NCBI GenBank assembly: GCA_900552075.1
Contig: URYL01000010.1
Location: 1-64,000 of the forward strand
Direction: 5' to 3'
DNA: 64,000 nt
Source of the DNA: an uncultured Bacteroides sp.
Lineage (GTDB): Bacteria; Bacteroidota; Bacteroidia; Bacteroidales; Bacteroidaceae
Of this stretch, positions 1-8,797 are shown piece by piece. The notes under the pieces were generated by a model, which saw only the letters and a list, made by a program, of their open reading frames with translations, did not search any database and was not told where the DNA came from. A program made the translations under genes and the position numbers. Every line of letters starts with the position of its first letter. The stretch's first letter is position 1.

Positions 1-28
1 CTCTTCTGCCATGTTTTTATAAACCGGA

Positions 29-784
29 ATGTTAAAACAAAAATATTTTCTTACGAACTTTTTTATTTTATCGGCTGAAAAACAGCCGATAAAATCGTCG
101 TGGCGGAAAATAGAATGGTTACGGATATTGCAGCACTTCAAAATAGCTGCGAAGAGATTTTGTGAAAAAGAAAGTGAACTTTATCGCTCTGAATTGTTTG
201 GAGTAACAGATGGCAAAGCAATTGGTACGTTTGTTGAGCATTTATTTCAGGAATATTTAAAACAACGGTATGAAATGAGTGTTGGAAGTTCTGCTAATGG
301 GCTTGATTTGCCATCTGTAAATACTGATATTAAAGTTACTTCTATCAAACAACCACAATCAAGTTGTCCTTTTAGCGACAGTAAACAAAAAATTTATGGA
401 CTAGGCTATAACCTTATTGTGTTTGTTTACCAGAAGCTTGATGATATTAAAAGCAAGAAGGGATGTTTAAACTTTCTTTCTTGTTCTTTTGTGGAAGCAT
501 CTCGGACAGCAGATTATCAAACAACAACTGGTATTCTCAGCATTATTAATAATAATGGTAATGCGGATGATATATTTGCGTTTTTGATGGATCATAAAAT
601 TCCCTCTGCTGAAGTTTCATTGATGAACTTGGCAAAAGATATACTTAAAAATCCTCCTCAAGTTGGATATTTAACAATTTCCAATGCATTGCAATGGAGG
701 TTACAATATAGCAGAATTGTAAATTTGTCAGACACAGTTGATGGCATAACTCAAATTATAAAGTATTCAGATAAGGAAAACTAA
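29..784 (+). CDS. Type II restriction endonuclease (PD-(D/E)XK type)
   Basis: Probable DNA-cleaving partner of the methyltransferase that follows 3 bases downstream. The 251-residue protein has a compact PD-(D/E)XK-like signature: D93 in GLDLP and the D-I-K triplet at 100-102, with a possible helper E70. The stretch around residues 105-135 (KQPQSSCPF, then YGLGYNLIVFVY) looks like the core of type II restriction enzymes seen beside adenine methyltransferases. An in-frame stop at 20-22 limits the start to about position 29. That stop could also end an upstream gene outside the window. The gene is visibly more AT-rich than those after 2.6 kb, which suggests horizontal acquisition. The recognition sequence cannot be read from the sequence. 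Endonuclease identity rests on motif and context. Confidence 0.7.
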   Translation: MLKQKYFLTNFFILSAEKQPIKSSWRKIEWLRILQHFKIAAKRFCEKESELYRSELFGVTDGKAIGTFVEHLFQEYLKQRYEMSVGSSANGLDLPSVNTDIKVTSIKQPQSSCPFSDSKQKIYGLGYNLIVFVYQKLDDIKSKKGCLNFLSCSFVEASRTADYQTTTGILSIINNNGNADDIFAFLMDHKIPSAEVSLMNLAKDILKNPPQVGYLTISNALQWRLQYSRIVNLSDTVDGITQIIKYSDKEN

Positions 785-787
785 AAT

Positions 788-2353
788 ATGCATATGTCAT
801 TGCACACTGCAGACTCTTCGGTCATCAAGGAAAATATAGCTCGCGAAAATTATGGCGATTGGCAAACCAGTTATGAGTTTGCTAAAAGTGTATGTTTATA
901 TTTAAAAGATAGAGGCATCACTCCTGATGTGATTGTGGAGCCCACTTGTGGAATCGGGAATTTTATTATTGCGGCTATTGATGTATTTGATACAATCAAA
1001 AAAGTATATGGAATAGAACTCTCTCAAGATTATATTTGCCAAACAGAACAAAAAATTCAAAGATATATAAAAAATAATCGTATTACTTATTGCAAGTTGT
1101 ATAATACGAGTGTTTTTGGCTTTGACTTTAAGAGTATAATTAATGAAAATCAAAATAAATGTATTTTGGTTTTAGGAAATCCTCCGTGGGTTACAAATAG
1201 TAATTTGGGGAAAAACGATGGAACGAATTTACCCCTAAAAGGAAATATTGATAAAGTCAAAGGGATAGAAGCTATAACAGGAAAAGGAAATTTTGATATT
1301 GCGGAGAGTATTTGTAATTTAATAATTGATGCCTTTTCTCATCATCAGAATACTCATATGGCATTGCTTGTGAAGAATTCTGTTATTAAGAATATTCTAT
1401 ATAGGCAACATGCTTATCCGCGTCGTATACAGGATATTAGGCAACTTAGTTTTGATGCGAAAAAGGAGTTTAAAGTTTCTGTCGCAGCATCTTTATTGGA
1501 ATGTCATATCGGAGGAGGCTGTCAAAATCAATGTACATCTTATAATTTTTATACGAAACAAATTTCTCATATATTTGGATGGGTAAATGATTCATTTGTA
1601 TCAAATGTTCAAGGTTATGAAGAAATACATTTTCTAGATGGAAAGTCTCCATTGATATGGCGATCTGGTATAAAACATGATTGCTCGAAAATAATGGAAC
1701 TGACGCAGATTGGAACAATGTATGTTAACGGGCTAAAAGAGATTGTTGATGTAGATGCCATAACTGTTTTCCCTTTGTTAAAAAGTTCAGATATTGGCAA
1801 AGGAATGAAGAAAGTAAGAAAATATTTAATATTGCCACAAACAAATGCTTCGGAGGACACTGCTATTCTAAAAGTCAAAGCACCTAAAACATACTTGTAT
1901 TTGCTATCACATGCGACCTTTCTTGATAAGAGAAAGAGTGTTATATATAAAAATAAACCAAGATTTAGTGTTTTTGGGTTAGGCGATTATTCATTTGCTC
2001 CTTATAAGGTAGTAATTTCTGCTTTATATTCAGATTTGGTTTTTTCTTTAATAGAACCTATAGCAGGTAAACCTGTAATGGTTGATGATACATGCTATCT
2101 ACTAGGATTTAATAAACTGGAATATGCTAAACTTACTCTTTTTATTTTGCAAAGTGATATTCTTAAGCGTTTTATACGGAATATATGTTTTATGGATGCA
2201 AAACGTGTAGTGAGTAGGGATTTATTAATGAGAATCAATCTCTATCAACTTTCTAAAAGCGTAGATTTCTCAGGCATAGATATTCCACAAAAGAATATTC
2301 GTGAATATCAAAACTGGTTATATATGCAAACAACTTCCGATTTATTTGATTGA
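788..2353 (+). CDS. N6-adenine DNA methyltransferase of the type II R-M system
   Basis: Modification enzyme that would protect host DNA from the adjacent endonuclease by transferring a methyl group from S-adenosylmethionine to adenine. The SAM-binding motif I is EPTCGIGNF at residues 51-59 and the catalytic motif IV is NPPW at 131-134. Both are hallmarks of amino-methyltransferases. At 521 residues it is long enough to carry a C-terminal target-recognition region (about 250-500) with no recognisable catalytic motif. ATG at 788 follows the endonuclease stop by 3 bases, and a second ATG two codons later is an alternative start. Composition is AT-rich like its partner. The end is intact and is followed by a terminator hairpin. 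Confidence 0.85.
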   Translation: MHMSLHTADSSVIKENIARENYGDWQTSYEFAKSVCLYLKDRGITPDVIVEPTCGIGNFIIAAIDVFDTIKKVYGIELSQDYICQTEQKIQRYIKNNRITYCKLYNTSVFGFDFKSIINENQNKCILVLGNPPWVTNSNLGKNDGTNLPLKGNIDKVKGIEAITGKGNFDIAESICNLIIDAFSHHQNTHMALLVKNSVIKNILYRQHAYPRRIQDIRQLSFDAKKEFKVSVAASLLECHIGGGCQNQCTSYNFYTKQISHIFGWVNDSFVSNVQGYEEIHFLDGKSPLIWRSGIKHDCSKIMELTQIGTMYVNGLKEIVDVDAITVFPLLKSSDIGKGMKKVRKYLILPQTNASEDTAILKVKAPKTYLYLLSHATFLDKRKSVIYKNKPRFSVFGLGDYSFAPYKVVISALYSDLVFSLIEPIAGKPVMVDDTCYLLGFNKLEYAKLTLFILQSDILKRFIRNICFMDAKRVVSRDLLMRINLYQLSKSVDFSGIDIPQKNIREYQNWLYMQTTSDLFD

Positions 2354-2480
2354 TGAAAATAAAGAAAGTATTTAAGATTTTATGGTTTTAGTAGTTGTTC
2401 GATGAATTATTGATATAGAATGTTTATTTGGGATATAATTTTCACATTTATATTAGCTGTTTAGAAGAATCTTTTAATGG

Positions 2481-2528
2481 GTCCAGGCAATATCAGACGC
2501 TAAGTTTGATATTACTTGGACTTTTTTT
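2481..2528 (+). terminator. Rho-independent terminator after the R-M genes
   Basis: GTCCAGGCAATATCA (2481-2495) pairs, with G-U wobbles, with TTGATATTACTTGGAC (2506-2521). A run of seven T follows at 2522-2528. It sits in the 304-base gap after the methyltransferase. The only other thing seen in that gap is the promoter of the thioredoxin gene. Confidence 0.75.
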
Positions 2529-2579
2529 CTCAACAAACGTTATATAAAGCCGGGTGGCGGCAACTTGTTTCATTCAAAA

Positions 2580-2610
2580 TTTGTTCTTATTACAGAAGAT
2601 GTTATTTTTG
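2580..2610 (+). promoter_or_regulatory. Bacteroidetes-type promoter for the thioredoxin gene
   Basis: A TTTG -33 box (2580-2583), 19 bases, then TATTTTTG (2603-2610), a full match to TAnnTTTG. Transcription would start near 2617, leaving a leader of about 40 bases. Confidence 0.7.
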
Positions 2611-2657
2611 CACACTGAGAATAGTATGTAATCAATAACCCTCATTATTTTGATTTT

Positions 2658-3137
2658 ATGAAAAGAATATTATTGATGCTCCTGACAGCAGCCATGCTGA
2701 CGCCGGCTTGTGGAGGCAAGGCGGCCAACAGCAATCAGACAGAAGCACAGAAAACTTCGGCGGAACAGACGAATGTGATACACCTGACCAAAGCCGAGTT
2801 TCTGACTAAGGTATATAATTACGAGAAGAACCCCAAGGAGTGGAAATACGAAGGCAAGTTGCCGGCTATTGTGGATTTCTATGCCACTTGGTGCGGTCCT
2901 TGCAAGATGGTGGCTCCGATACTGGAAGAACTGGCGGGAGAATACAAAGGCAAGATTGTAGTGTATAAGATTGATACGGACAAGGAACCGGAACTTTCTG
3001 CAGCTTTTGGTATCCGCAGCATCCCGACGTTGCTGTTCATTCCGGCAGAAGGTACGCCGCAGGTTTCTCAGGGTGCCATGCCGAAGGATGCACTGAAGAA
3101 GGCCATCGATGAGTTCCTGTTGGGAAATAAGAAATAA
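2658..3137 (+). CDS. Periplasmic/lipid-anchored thioredoxin
   Basis: Thiol-disulfide oxidoreductase acting outside the cytoplasm. A hydrophobic N-terminus ends in a cysteine at residue 18 (context LTPAC, an atypical lipobox), so the protein is either a lipoprotein or secreted. After a polar linker the thioredoxin fold starts near residue 40, with the active site WCGPCK at 78-83 and the usual SIPT cis-proline loop. The domain is about 110 residues and complete. It resembles the exported TrxP-type thioredoxin of Bacteroides. It is a single-gene unit with its own promoter and a strong terminator shared with the convergent malQ. Physiological substrates are unknown. Confidence 0.9.
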   Translation: MKRILLMLLTAAMLTPACGGKAANSNQTEAQKTSAEQTNVIHLTKAEFLTKVYNYEKNPKEWKYEGKLPAIVDFYATWCGPCKMVAPILEELAGEYKGKIVVYKIDTDKEPELSAAFGIRSIPTLLFIPAEGTPQVSQGAMPKDALKKAIDEFLLGNKK

Positions 3138-3160
3138 ATTCCCGGTGTGGGAAAATGAAG

Positions 3161-3197
3161 CGTCCCCGAAGCCCAATTTGCTGGCTTCGGGGACGCT
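3161..3197. terminator. Bidirectional terminator between thioredoxin and malQ
   Basis: A perfect 14-bp stem, GCGTCCCCGAAGCC (3161-3174) with GGCTTCGGGGACGC (3184-3197), separates two convergent genes. T-rich sequence follows on the plus strand and A-rich sequence precedes it. Confidence 0.85.
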
Positions 3198-3218
3198 TCT
3201 TGCATAGTCGGATACTTA

Positions 3219-5897
3219 TTATTCTCTGTCGCTGTCTTCAATCAGTTCGCGGATGGTCTGGTTGAGTTCCTTTTCTTTGAGCAGTTCCTCCAGGGTGAGG
3301 TGCATGCGCCAGCGCCAGTAATGCCGCGGATGGGCTGGGATGTTGATACGTTCGGCCTTCACATCCGGGTTGCGCAGGCGTTCGTCAATGCTCATCCAAT
3401 CTTGCCAGGCCAGTATGCAGAGTAGGGAAGGACTCTTCAGGTGATTGAATATGATGTCTTTACAAAGCCATCCGGGAGCAGGTGACGGAATGGCTCCCAT
3501 GTGATGCATTTCGTTGTGATAGAAGCGTTCGGTACGCGCCGGATCTTCTTCCCACCAGCCGCGCAGAGTAGACATGTCGTGGGTACCGATGGTGCATACC
3601 GACAGGAACGGATAGTTTTCTGTATGTCCGAATTTCTTGTTCATCTCTTTAGGCATACGCTGTATTTCGAGCGACAGAATCTGCAGCTGTTTCATGACCC
3701 AAGGCACACATTCGGGCACCATGCCGAGGTCTTCGCCGCAGGCCAGCATCGGAGTGGACTGGGTGAGAACCGGCAGTTTCTTCATAGCTTCCTGATACCA
3801 GAACTCGTTGTGCCGCTGATAGTAGTAGTGATTGTATAGGTGGTTGAAGGCCTCCTGTTCCTTGGAATTCAGCTGCTGGAACACGAAGTCATGCTGTACG
3901 GCAATGCGCGGATGGTATTTCTCCGGGTCGTGGTGGTCGGGGAGGAAGAGTACGTCACTGATGAGGGTGTAGAGACCTTCCTTCAGTTTCAGGCTTTCTT
4001 CGTCGTGCTTGTCACCGAACCAGGCTTCCACTTTCCGTTGGGTGTCAAATTCCGGACGCATGGCATAGCGTCCTTCTGCAACAGGCTCCAGGAAGGTGTT
4101 CCGGACCATGTCGCTTTGTGCGCCGAATAGTTTCTTCAGTACGCTATCGTTAATGAACGGATGGGTCATGAAGTCGGGGTCGAAGTGGAGTCCGAAACTC
4201 TTGATTTCGTCCACACTGAACGGAAGGGACGGTGAGAACTGTCCAAGCAGTCCGTGTACGGAATGGTCGGGAATTTCCCAGATACGGAAGAAGCCCAGAA
4301 TGTGGTCGATGCGGTAGGCTGTGAAATATTCGGCCATTTTGGTAAAGCGTCGGCGCCACCAATGGTAGTTGTCTTTTTCCATGACCTCCCAGTTGTAGGT
4401 CGGGAATCCCCAGTTCTGTCCGTTGACCGAGAAATCGTCGGGGGGAGCGCCGGCCTGTCCGTTGAGGTGGAAATAATGCGGTTCCACCCATGCTTCCACG
4501 CTGGTGCGGCTGATGCCGATGGGGATGTCCCCTTTCAGCAGAATGCCTTTCTGGCGCGCGTAGGTGCTCACTGCCAGCAGTTGTACGTGAAGCAGGTATT
4601 GCAGGTAGTAGTAGAAAGTTATCTGCGGATAAGCCTTGTGTCCGGAGGTACACAGTTGGGCAATTTCGTCTGCCTGATAGGTGCGGTAGGCCGGCCAGTG
4701 GTTGAAGTCGGGGGTGCCGTACAAGTCGCGCAGGTAACAGAAGGCGGCGTACGGCTGCAGCCATTCTTCATTGCGGCGGAAGAAATCCAGAAAATCTTCT
4801 GAAGCCAGTGTCTTCTTGCCTTCCTGTTTGTAAATCTGATGCAGGTAATTCAGTTTCAGCTGGGTGGACTGTTCATAATCCATCATGGAGAACGAATTCA
4901 CCTTGAGACGTTCCTTCTCGAAGGCTTCGGTTGCTTTCTTGTTGTGAAGCGGCGGGAGCTGGCGAAGGTCGATGTACATCGGGTGGAACGCATAGATGGA
5001 GATGCTGTTGTAGGGATAAGAATCTGTCCACTTTCCCGTCAGCGTGGTGTCGTTGATGGGAAGAATCTGGATGGCTTTCTGCTTGGTTTCGTATGCCCAG
5101 TCCATCAGCATTTTCAGGTCGCCGAAGTCGCCCATGCCGCAGCTTCCTTCCGAGCGGAGGGAGAATACGGGGATGGCGCATCCGGCAATCCGGTGAGGGG
5201 CATCCTCAAAGAACACCTCCGTTTCCATGGGCAGATAGGTTTCTCCCCGTTGGAGTGGATGGAGGGAAAAGGTTCGGTTGGGACGTGTTTCCCATTTCTC
5301 CACGGCACCGCTTTCTTCTTGCAGGGCCACGAACTTGTACTCAAATGGGAATTGCAGGGTGGAGGCATCCAGTGTAAGGTGCCATACGTTGGGCTGTACT
5401 TCTTTCATCCGGAGCGGACGGCAGTATTCCCAGTTGCCCAGGGCGGCGCAGCTTCCGATGACTCCCAGCTGTTGTTTCCGGTTCCGTAGTCCCGGACAGA
5501 GGGCCCGGAAGGTGATGCAACGTCCAGCGTTGTTAGACAGTTTAGAGGGTTGTTCCGGTGTGTATGCATGATTGAAGGCCGAGGTGTAGAGATACGCGTT
5601 CTGCGGTAGGTCTCTCCAGCAGTCTTCAATGAGGTAATGCTGTTGTTGTATGTTGCCCGGGTAGAAAGAGTGGGGAATGGCTCCGAATTCTTTCCGTGTC
5701 ACCTTTCCGTGCAGCTTGACGGCATAGCGGTAGGTGATGGGGTCGGAGGAATGGAAGTCGCAGTCTGCCACTCCTGTCCATTCTTCCCCGTTGCGGGTAG
5801 TCATTTCTACGGCGTGTTGTATCTGTTGCTGGTGGAGGAAGACACAGAGGCTTTCTCCCCAGACCGTACGGTATTGTATGCGAAAAGTAATTTTCAT
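3219..5897 (-). CDS. malQ: 4-alpha-glucanotransferase (GH77) with two N-terminal starch-binding modules
   Basis: Transfers alpha-1,4-glucan segments between malto-oligosaccharides in the cytoplasm during starch and maltodextrin use. The N-terminal ~240 residues look like two CBM20 modules, the second with the family pattern of GNWE and FEYKFV. The GH77 barrel follows, with RIDHILGF near 527 (nucleophile Asp) and CGEDLGMVP near 718 (general acid Glu). This is the long DPE2-like layout common in Bacteroides, not the ~500-residue short form. The start at 5897 (MKITFRIQYR, 892 residues) is chosen because a well-formed promoter lies at 5933-5964, so the longer open frame reaching 5963 would begin inside the promoter. 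Single-gene unit. Confidence 0.93.
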   Translation of the reverse strand: MKITFRIQYRTVWGESLCVFLHQQQIQHAVEMTTRNGEEWTGVADCDFHSSDPITYRYAVKLHGKVTRKEFGAIPHSFYPGNIQQQHYLIEDCWRDLPQNAYLYTSAFNHAYTPEQPSKLSNNAGRCITFRALCPGLRNRKQQLGVIGSCAALGNWEYCRPLRMKEVQPNVWHLTLDASTLQFPFEYKFVALQEESGAVEKWETRPNRTFSLHPLQRGETYLPMETEVFFEDAPHRIAGCAIPVFSLRSEGSCGMGDFGDLKMLMDWAYETKQKAIQILPINDTTLTGKWTDSYPYNSISIYAFHPMYIDLRQLPPLHNKKATEAFEKERLKVNSFSMMDYEQSTQLKLNYLHQIYKQEGKKTLASEDFLDFFRRNEEWLQPYAAFCYLRDLYGTPDFNHWPAYRTYQADEIAQLCTSGHKAYPQITFYYYLQYLLHVQLLAVSTYARQKGILLKGDIPIGISRTSVEAWVEPHYFHLNGQAGAPPDDFSVNGQNWGFPTYNWEVMEKDNYHWWRRRFTKMAEYFTAYRIDHILGFFRIWEIPDHSVHGLLGQFSPSLPFSVDEIKSFGLHFDPDFMTHPFINDSVLKKLFGAQSDMVRNTFLEPVAEGRYAMRPEFDTQRKVEAWFGDKHDEESLKLKEGLYTLISDVLFLPDHHDPEKYHPRIAVQHDFVFQQLNSKEQEAFNHLYNHYYYQRHNEFWYQEAMKKLPVLTQSTPMLACGEDLGMVPECVPWVMKQLQILSLEIQRMPKEMNKKFGHTENYPFLSVCTIGTHDMSTLRGWWEEDPARTERFYHNEMHHMGAIPSPAPGWLCKDIIFNHLKSPSLLCILAWQDWMSIDERLRNPDVKAERINIPAHPRHYWRWRMHLTLEELLKEKELNQTIRELIEDSDRE

Positions 5898-5932
5898 ATC
5901 GTATGTATTAGTTTGTGGCTTTTTGTTTTGCT

Positions 5933-5964
5933 CAAAAGTAATGAATCTGATGGAGTTGTGCAAA
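5933..5964 (-). promoter_or_regulatory. Promoter of malQ
   Basis: On the minus strand, TTTG (5964-5961), 20 bases, then TACTTTTG (5940-5933), a perfect TAnnTTTG box. It sets the malQ start at 5897. The -33 box directly abuts the poly-T end of the gyrB terminator. Confidence 0.75.
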
Positions 5965-5999
5965 TAAAAAACTCCGGATGTCCTTGCGGAATCCGGAGT
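5965..5999 (-). terminator. Terminator of gyrB
   Basis: Read on the minus strand, ACTCCGGAT (5999-5991) and ATCCGGAGT (5979-5971) form a perfect 9-bp stem followed by a T run down to 5965. Confidence 0.85.
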
Positions 6000-6055
6000 T
6001 TCCCTCTGTAAGATGTGAGGCTGGATTTAAAATAATGAATTAAGAAAAAATGGAA

Positions 6056-8020
6056 TCATGCGTCGATGTTTGCATACGTCGCATTCTTCTCAATAAATTC
6101 ACGTCGTGGACCTACATCGTCGCCCATCAGCATGGAGAAGATGTAGTCGGCTTCAGCCGCATTTTCAATGTTCACTTGTTTCAGGATACGGGTTTCCGGA
6201 TTCATGGTGGTTTCCCACAGCTGTTCCGGGTTCATTTCACCCAAACCTTTGTAGCGCTGGGTGTGGATGCCTTGTTCGCTTCCGTCTCCGTATTTCTGGA
6301 TGAAAGCCTGACGGGCTTCGTCTGTATAGCAGTATTCACTGATTTTTCCTTTGCTGCATTTGTACAACGGCGGAGTGGCGATGTACAGATGTCCGCCCTG
6401 GATGACTTCGGGCATGTAGCGGTAGAACAGTGTCATGATAAGGGTGTCGATGTGAGAACCATCCACATCGGCATCGGTCATGATGATGACCTTGTGGTAG
6501 CGCAGCTTGTCGATGTTGGCTTTCTTGCTGTCTTCTTCTCCGTCCACTCCGAAGCGTACGCCCAGTGCTTGGATGATGTTGTTCACTTCGTCGCTTTCGA
6601 AAGCCTTGTGCCACATGGCTTTTTCCACGTTCAGAATCTTACCGCGCAGCGGCAGGATGGCCTGGAACTGACGGCTTCGTCCCTGTTTGGCAGAACCACC
6701 GGCCGAATCACCCTCGACGAGGAACAGCTCACATTCTTCTGCCACACGGCTGGAACAGTCGGCCAGTTTGCCCGGCAGTCCGCCGCCGCCCATCGGGCTC
6801 TTTCGCTGTACCGATTCGCGGGCCTTGCGGGCAGCCACACGTGCGGTGGCAGCCAGTACCACTTTGTCGACAATGATTTTGGCTTCTTTCGGATGTTCCT
6901 CCAGGTAGTTGGTCAGAGCCTCGCCCACCGCCTGGTTTACGGCACCACTCACTTCGTTGTTGCCGAGCTTTGTTTTGGTCTGTCCTTCGAACTGCGGTTC
7001 GGCTACCTTGACGGAAATTACGGCAATCAGTCCTTCGCGGAAGTCCTCTCCGGAAATTTCCACTTTGGCTTTTTCAAGTGCCTTGCTCTCTTCGGCATAT
7101 TTTTTCAGCACACGGGTCAGGGCCATACGGAATCCGGCCTCGTGCGTACCACCTTCAATGGTGTTGATGTTGTTCACATACGAATGCAGGTTTTCGCGGA
7201 ATCCCGTGTTGTACATGATGGCACATTCGATGGGAATTCCCTGTTTTTCCGTGTTCAGGTAAATTACGTCGTCAATCAGCGGTGTATTGTTGGAGTTCAG
7301 GAAACGTACGAACTCTTTTACTCCTTCTTCGGAGTGGAACACTTCCTGCTTGTAAGAACCGTCTTCTTCCTTCACGCGCTTGTCTGTCAGCGTGATGGTG
7401 ATACCTTTGTTCAGGTAAGCCAGTTCGCGCATACGTGCCTGAAGGATGCTGTATTTGTATTCAGTGACCGTGAAGATGCTGGCATCGGGCCAGAACGTCT
7501 GTCGGGTACCGGTGAGGTCGGTGGTGCCCACTTCCTTGACCGGATAGAGCGGTTTTCCGCAGGCATATTCCTGCTGGTACACTTTCCCGTTGCGGAAGAC
7601 GTTGGTAATCATGTGGGTAGACAGGGCGTTTACGCATGAAACACCCACTCCGTGCAAACCTCCGGATACCTTGTAAGAACCTTTGTCGAACTTACCTCCG
7701 GCATGGAGTACAGTCATTACGACTTCAAGGGCTGATTTTTTTTCTTTCTGGTGGAAATCGACCGGAATACCTCGACCGTTGTCCTGTACGGTAATCGAGT
7801 TGTCTTCGTTGATGGTTACTTCTATATGTGTACAATAACCGGCAAGGGCTTCGTCAATGGAGTTGTCTACTACCTCGTAGACCAAGTGGTGCAAGCCTTT
7901 TTCGCTGATGTCGCCGATATACATGGCGGGGCGTTTACGAACGGCCTCCAGTCCTTCCAGCACCTGGATACTGCTGGCCGAGTAGTTGCTTCCGCTGTTC
8001 TGTGTCAGTTCTTCACTCAT
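6056..8020 (-). CDS. gyrB: DNA gyrase subunit B
   Basis: ATPase subunit of gyrase, which introduces negative supercoils with GyrA. The 654-residue protein starts with a GHKL ATPase (EVVDNSIDEALAG, DNGRGIPVD, then the GLHGVG loop). It continues with the transducer domain and a TOPRIM domain with EGDSAGGSAKQGR near 434 and DADVDGSH near 516, and ends in the standard GyrB tail (RYKGLGEMNPEQLWETTM). The Bacteroidetes length is typical and lacks the large insertion of the E. coli protein. Gyrase assignment over topoisomerase IV ParE rests on the tail and the loop QGRSRQFQAILPLRGK. Single gene with its own -7 box and terminator. Confidence 0.96.
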   Translation of the reverse strand: MSEELTQNSGSNYSASSIQVLEGLEAVRKRPAMYIGDISEKGLHHLVYEVVDNSIDEALAGYCTHIEVTINEDNSITVQDNGRGIPVDFHQKEKKSALEVVMTVLHAGGKFDKGSYKVSGGLHGVGVSCVNALSTHMITNVFRNGKVYQQEYACGKPLYPVKEVGTTDLTGTRQTFWPDASIFTVTEYKYSILQARMRELAYLNKGITITLTDKRVKEEDGSYKQEVFHSEEGVKEFVRFLNSNNTPLIDDVIYLNTEKQGIPIECAIMYNTGFRENLHSYVNNINTIEGGTHEAGFRMALTRVLKKYAEESKALEKAKVEISGEDFREGLIAVISVKVAEPQFEGQTKTKLGNNEVSGAVNQAVGEALTNYLEEHPKEAKIIVDKVVLAATARVAARKARESVQRKSPMGGGGLPGKLADCSSRVAEECELFLVEGDSAGGSAKQGRSRQFQAILPLRGKILNVEKAMWHKAFESDEVNNIIQALGVRFGVDGEEDSKKANIDKLRYHKVIIMTDADVDGSHIDTLIMTLFYRYMPEVIQGGHLYIATPPLYKCSKGKISEYCYTDEARQAFIQKYGDGSEQGIHTQRYKGLGEMNPEQLWETTMNPETRILKQVNIENAAEADYIFSMLMGDDVGPRREFIEKNATYANIDA

Positions 8021-8046
8021 GTTTTTTCTTCGTTTTTTTAAGCTTT

Positions 8047-8054
8047 CAAAGATA
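8047..8054 (-). promoter_or_regulatory. -7 box upstream of gyrB
   Basis: The minus strand reads TATCTTTG, a perfect TAnnTTTG match, 27 bases before the start codon. No good TTTG -33 box is seen at the usual distance. Confidence 0.5.
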
Positions 8055-8130
8055 CTAAAAAAACTGGTATAAACCGATTTTCAGCACTCTAAAAATCGTG
8101 AAAAAGACATGAAGCAGGTAGATACGACAA

Positions 8131-8156
8131 AAGGCCAGATGACGACATCCAGCCTT
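8131..8156 (-). terminator. Terminator of rpsT
   Basis: On the minus strand, AAGGCTGGATG (8156-8146) pairs with CATCTGGCCTT (8141-8131) and is followed by TTGTC. The loop is short (4 bases). Confidence 0.75.
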
Positions 8157-8182
8157 AATATCTTTTTACGTCAAGCGTAAAC

Positions 8183-8437
8183 TTAAGCCAATTTGCTGAT
8201 ATAAGCAGCCAGTTTAGACTTCAAGTTAGCAGCTTTGTTCGCATGGATAATGTTGCGCTTAGCCAGCTTATCCAACATTTTCTGTACACTAGGATACAAT
8301 GCAACAGCTTCAGCTTTGTCTGTAGTTGCACGAAGTTTCTTCACTGCATTGCGCATTGTCTTCGCATAATATCTGTTGTGAAGTCTTCTTTTTTCTTCCT
8401 GTCTGATTCTCTTAATAGATGATTTGTGATTTGCCAT
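8183..8437 (-). CDS. rpsT: 30S ribosomal protein S20
   Basis: Small-subunit ribosomal protein that binds the 5' domain of 16S rRNA. The 84-residue, lysine/arginine-rich protein begins MANHKSSIKRIRQ and ends in LKSKLAAYISKLA, typical for S20 in sequence and length. It lies 43 bases downstream of tRNA-Glu on the same strand and probably shares its transcript, because the only good promoter seen is upstream of the tRNA. Confidence 0.95.
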   Translation of the reverse strand: MANHKSSIKRIRQEEKRRLHNRYYAKTMRNAVKKLRATTDKAEAVALYPSVQKMLDKLAKRNIIHANKAANLKSKLAAYISKLA

Positions 8438-8480
8438 CTCGACTAATCTTTAATATTGTTCGTGATTTCTGTTTATTATG

Positions 8481-8552
8481 TAGCCCGTGGGGGAATCGAA
8501 CCCCCCTTTCAAGAATGAAAATCTTGCGTCCTAACCGATAGACGAACGGGCC
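8481..8552 (-). tRNA. tRNA-Glu (anticodon UUC)
   Basis: The minus-strand sequence folds as a complete 72-base cloverleaf. The acceptor GGCCCGT pairs with ACGGGCT, and the T arm GGGGG/CCCCC carries GTTCGATTC. The anticodon arm is CAAGA-TTTTCAT-TCTTG, with anticodon TTC. CCA is not encoded. It precedes rpsT. Confidence 0.96.
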
Positions 8553-8564
8553 ATCCTTTGTCTC

Positions 8565-8582
8565 AGGAAGACCTCCTGATTC
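8565..8582 (-). other. Small hairpin in the tRNA-Glu leader
   Basis: Minus-strand TCAGGAGGTCTTCCTGA-type stem-loop (6-bp arms TCAGGA/TCCTGA) between the promoter and the tRNA. It could be a processing or antitermination structure. This is inference only. Confidence 0.3.
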
Positions 8583-8615
8583 TTTACGAGGATACTTATC
8601 TCTCGTTTGCGGATG

Positions 8616-8646
8616 CAAAGGTAGGAAGAATTTTCTAAACTCCAAA
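8616..8646 (-). promoter_or_regulatory. Promoter of tRNA-Glu/rpsT
   Basis: On the minus strand, TTTG (8646-8643), 19 bases, TACCTTTG (8623-8616): both boxes match the Bacteroidetes consensus. Confidence 0.75.
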
Positions 8647-8797
8647 ACATTCCTGATTTTTTTTGTTTGTTTCGACGTGATTTTCCGTTTGAACAGGCCA
8701 GATGCTGGCTGTAAGGGATGGTAAAGTGGATTCAAGCCGGTATAGAGGGAAATTTTTTGAGGATGATTATGCGTATTCTTCCGGATGTGTGGAAGTA

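Noticed and set aside
6050..7639. 529-codon open frame antisense to gyrB
   Set aside because: It is the mirror of gyrB codon use, with no start signal and no family features. gyrB itself is certain.
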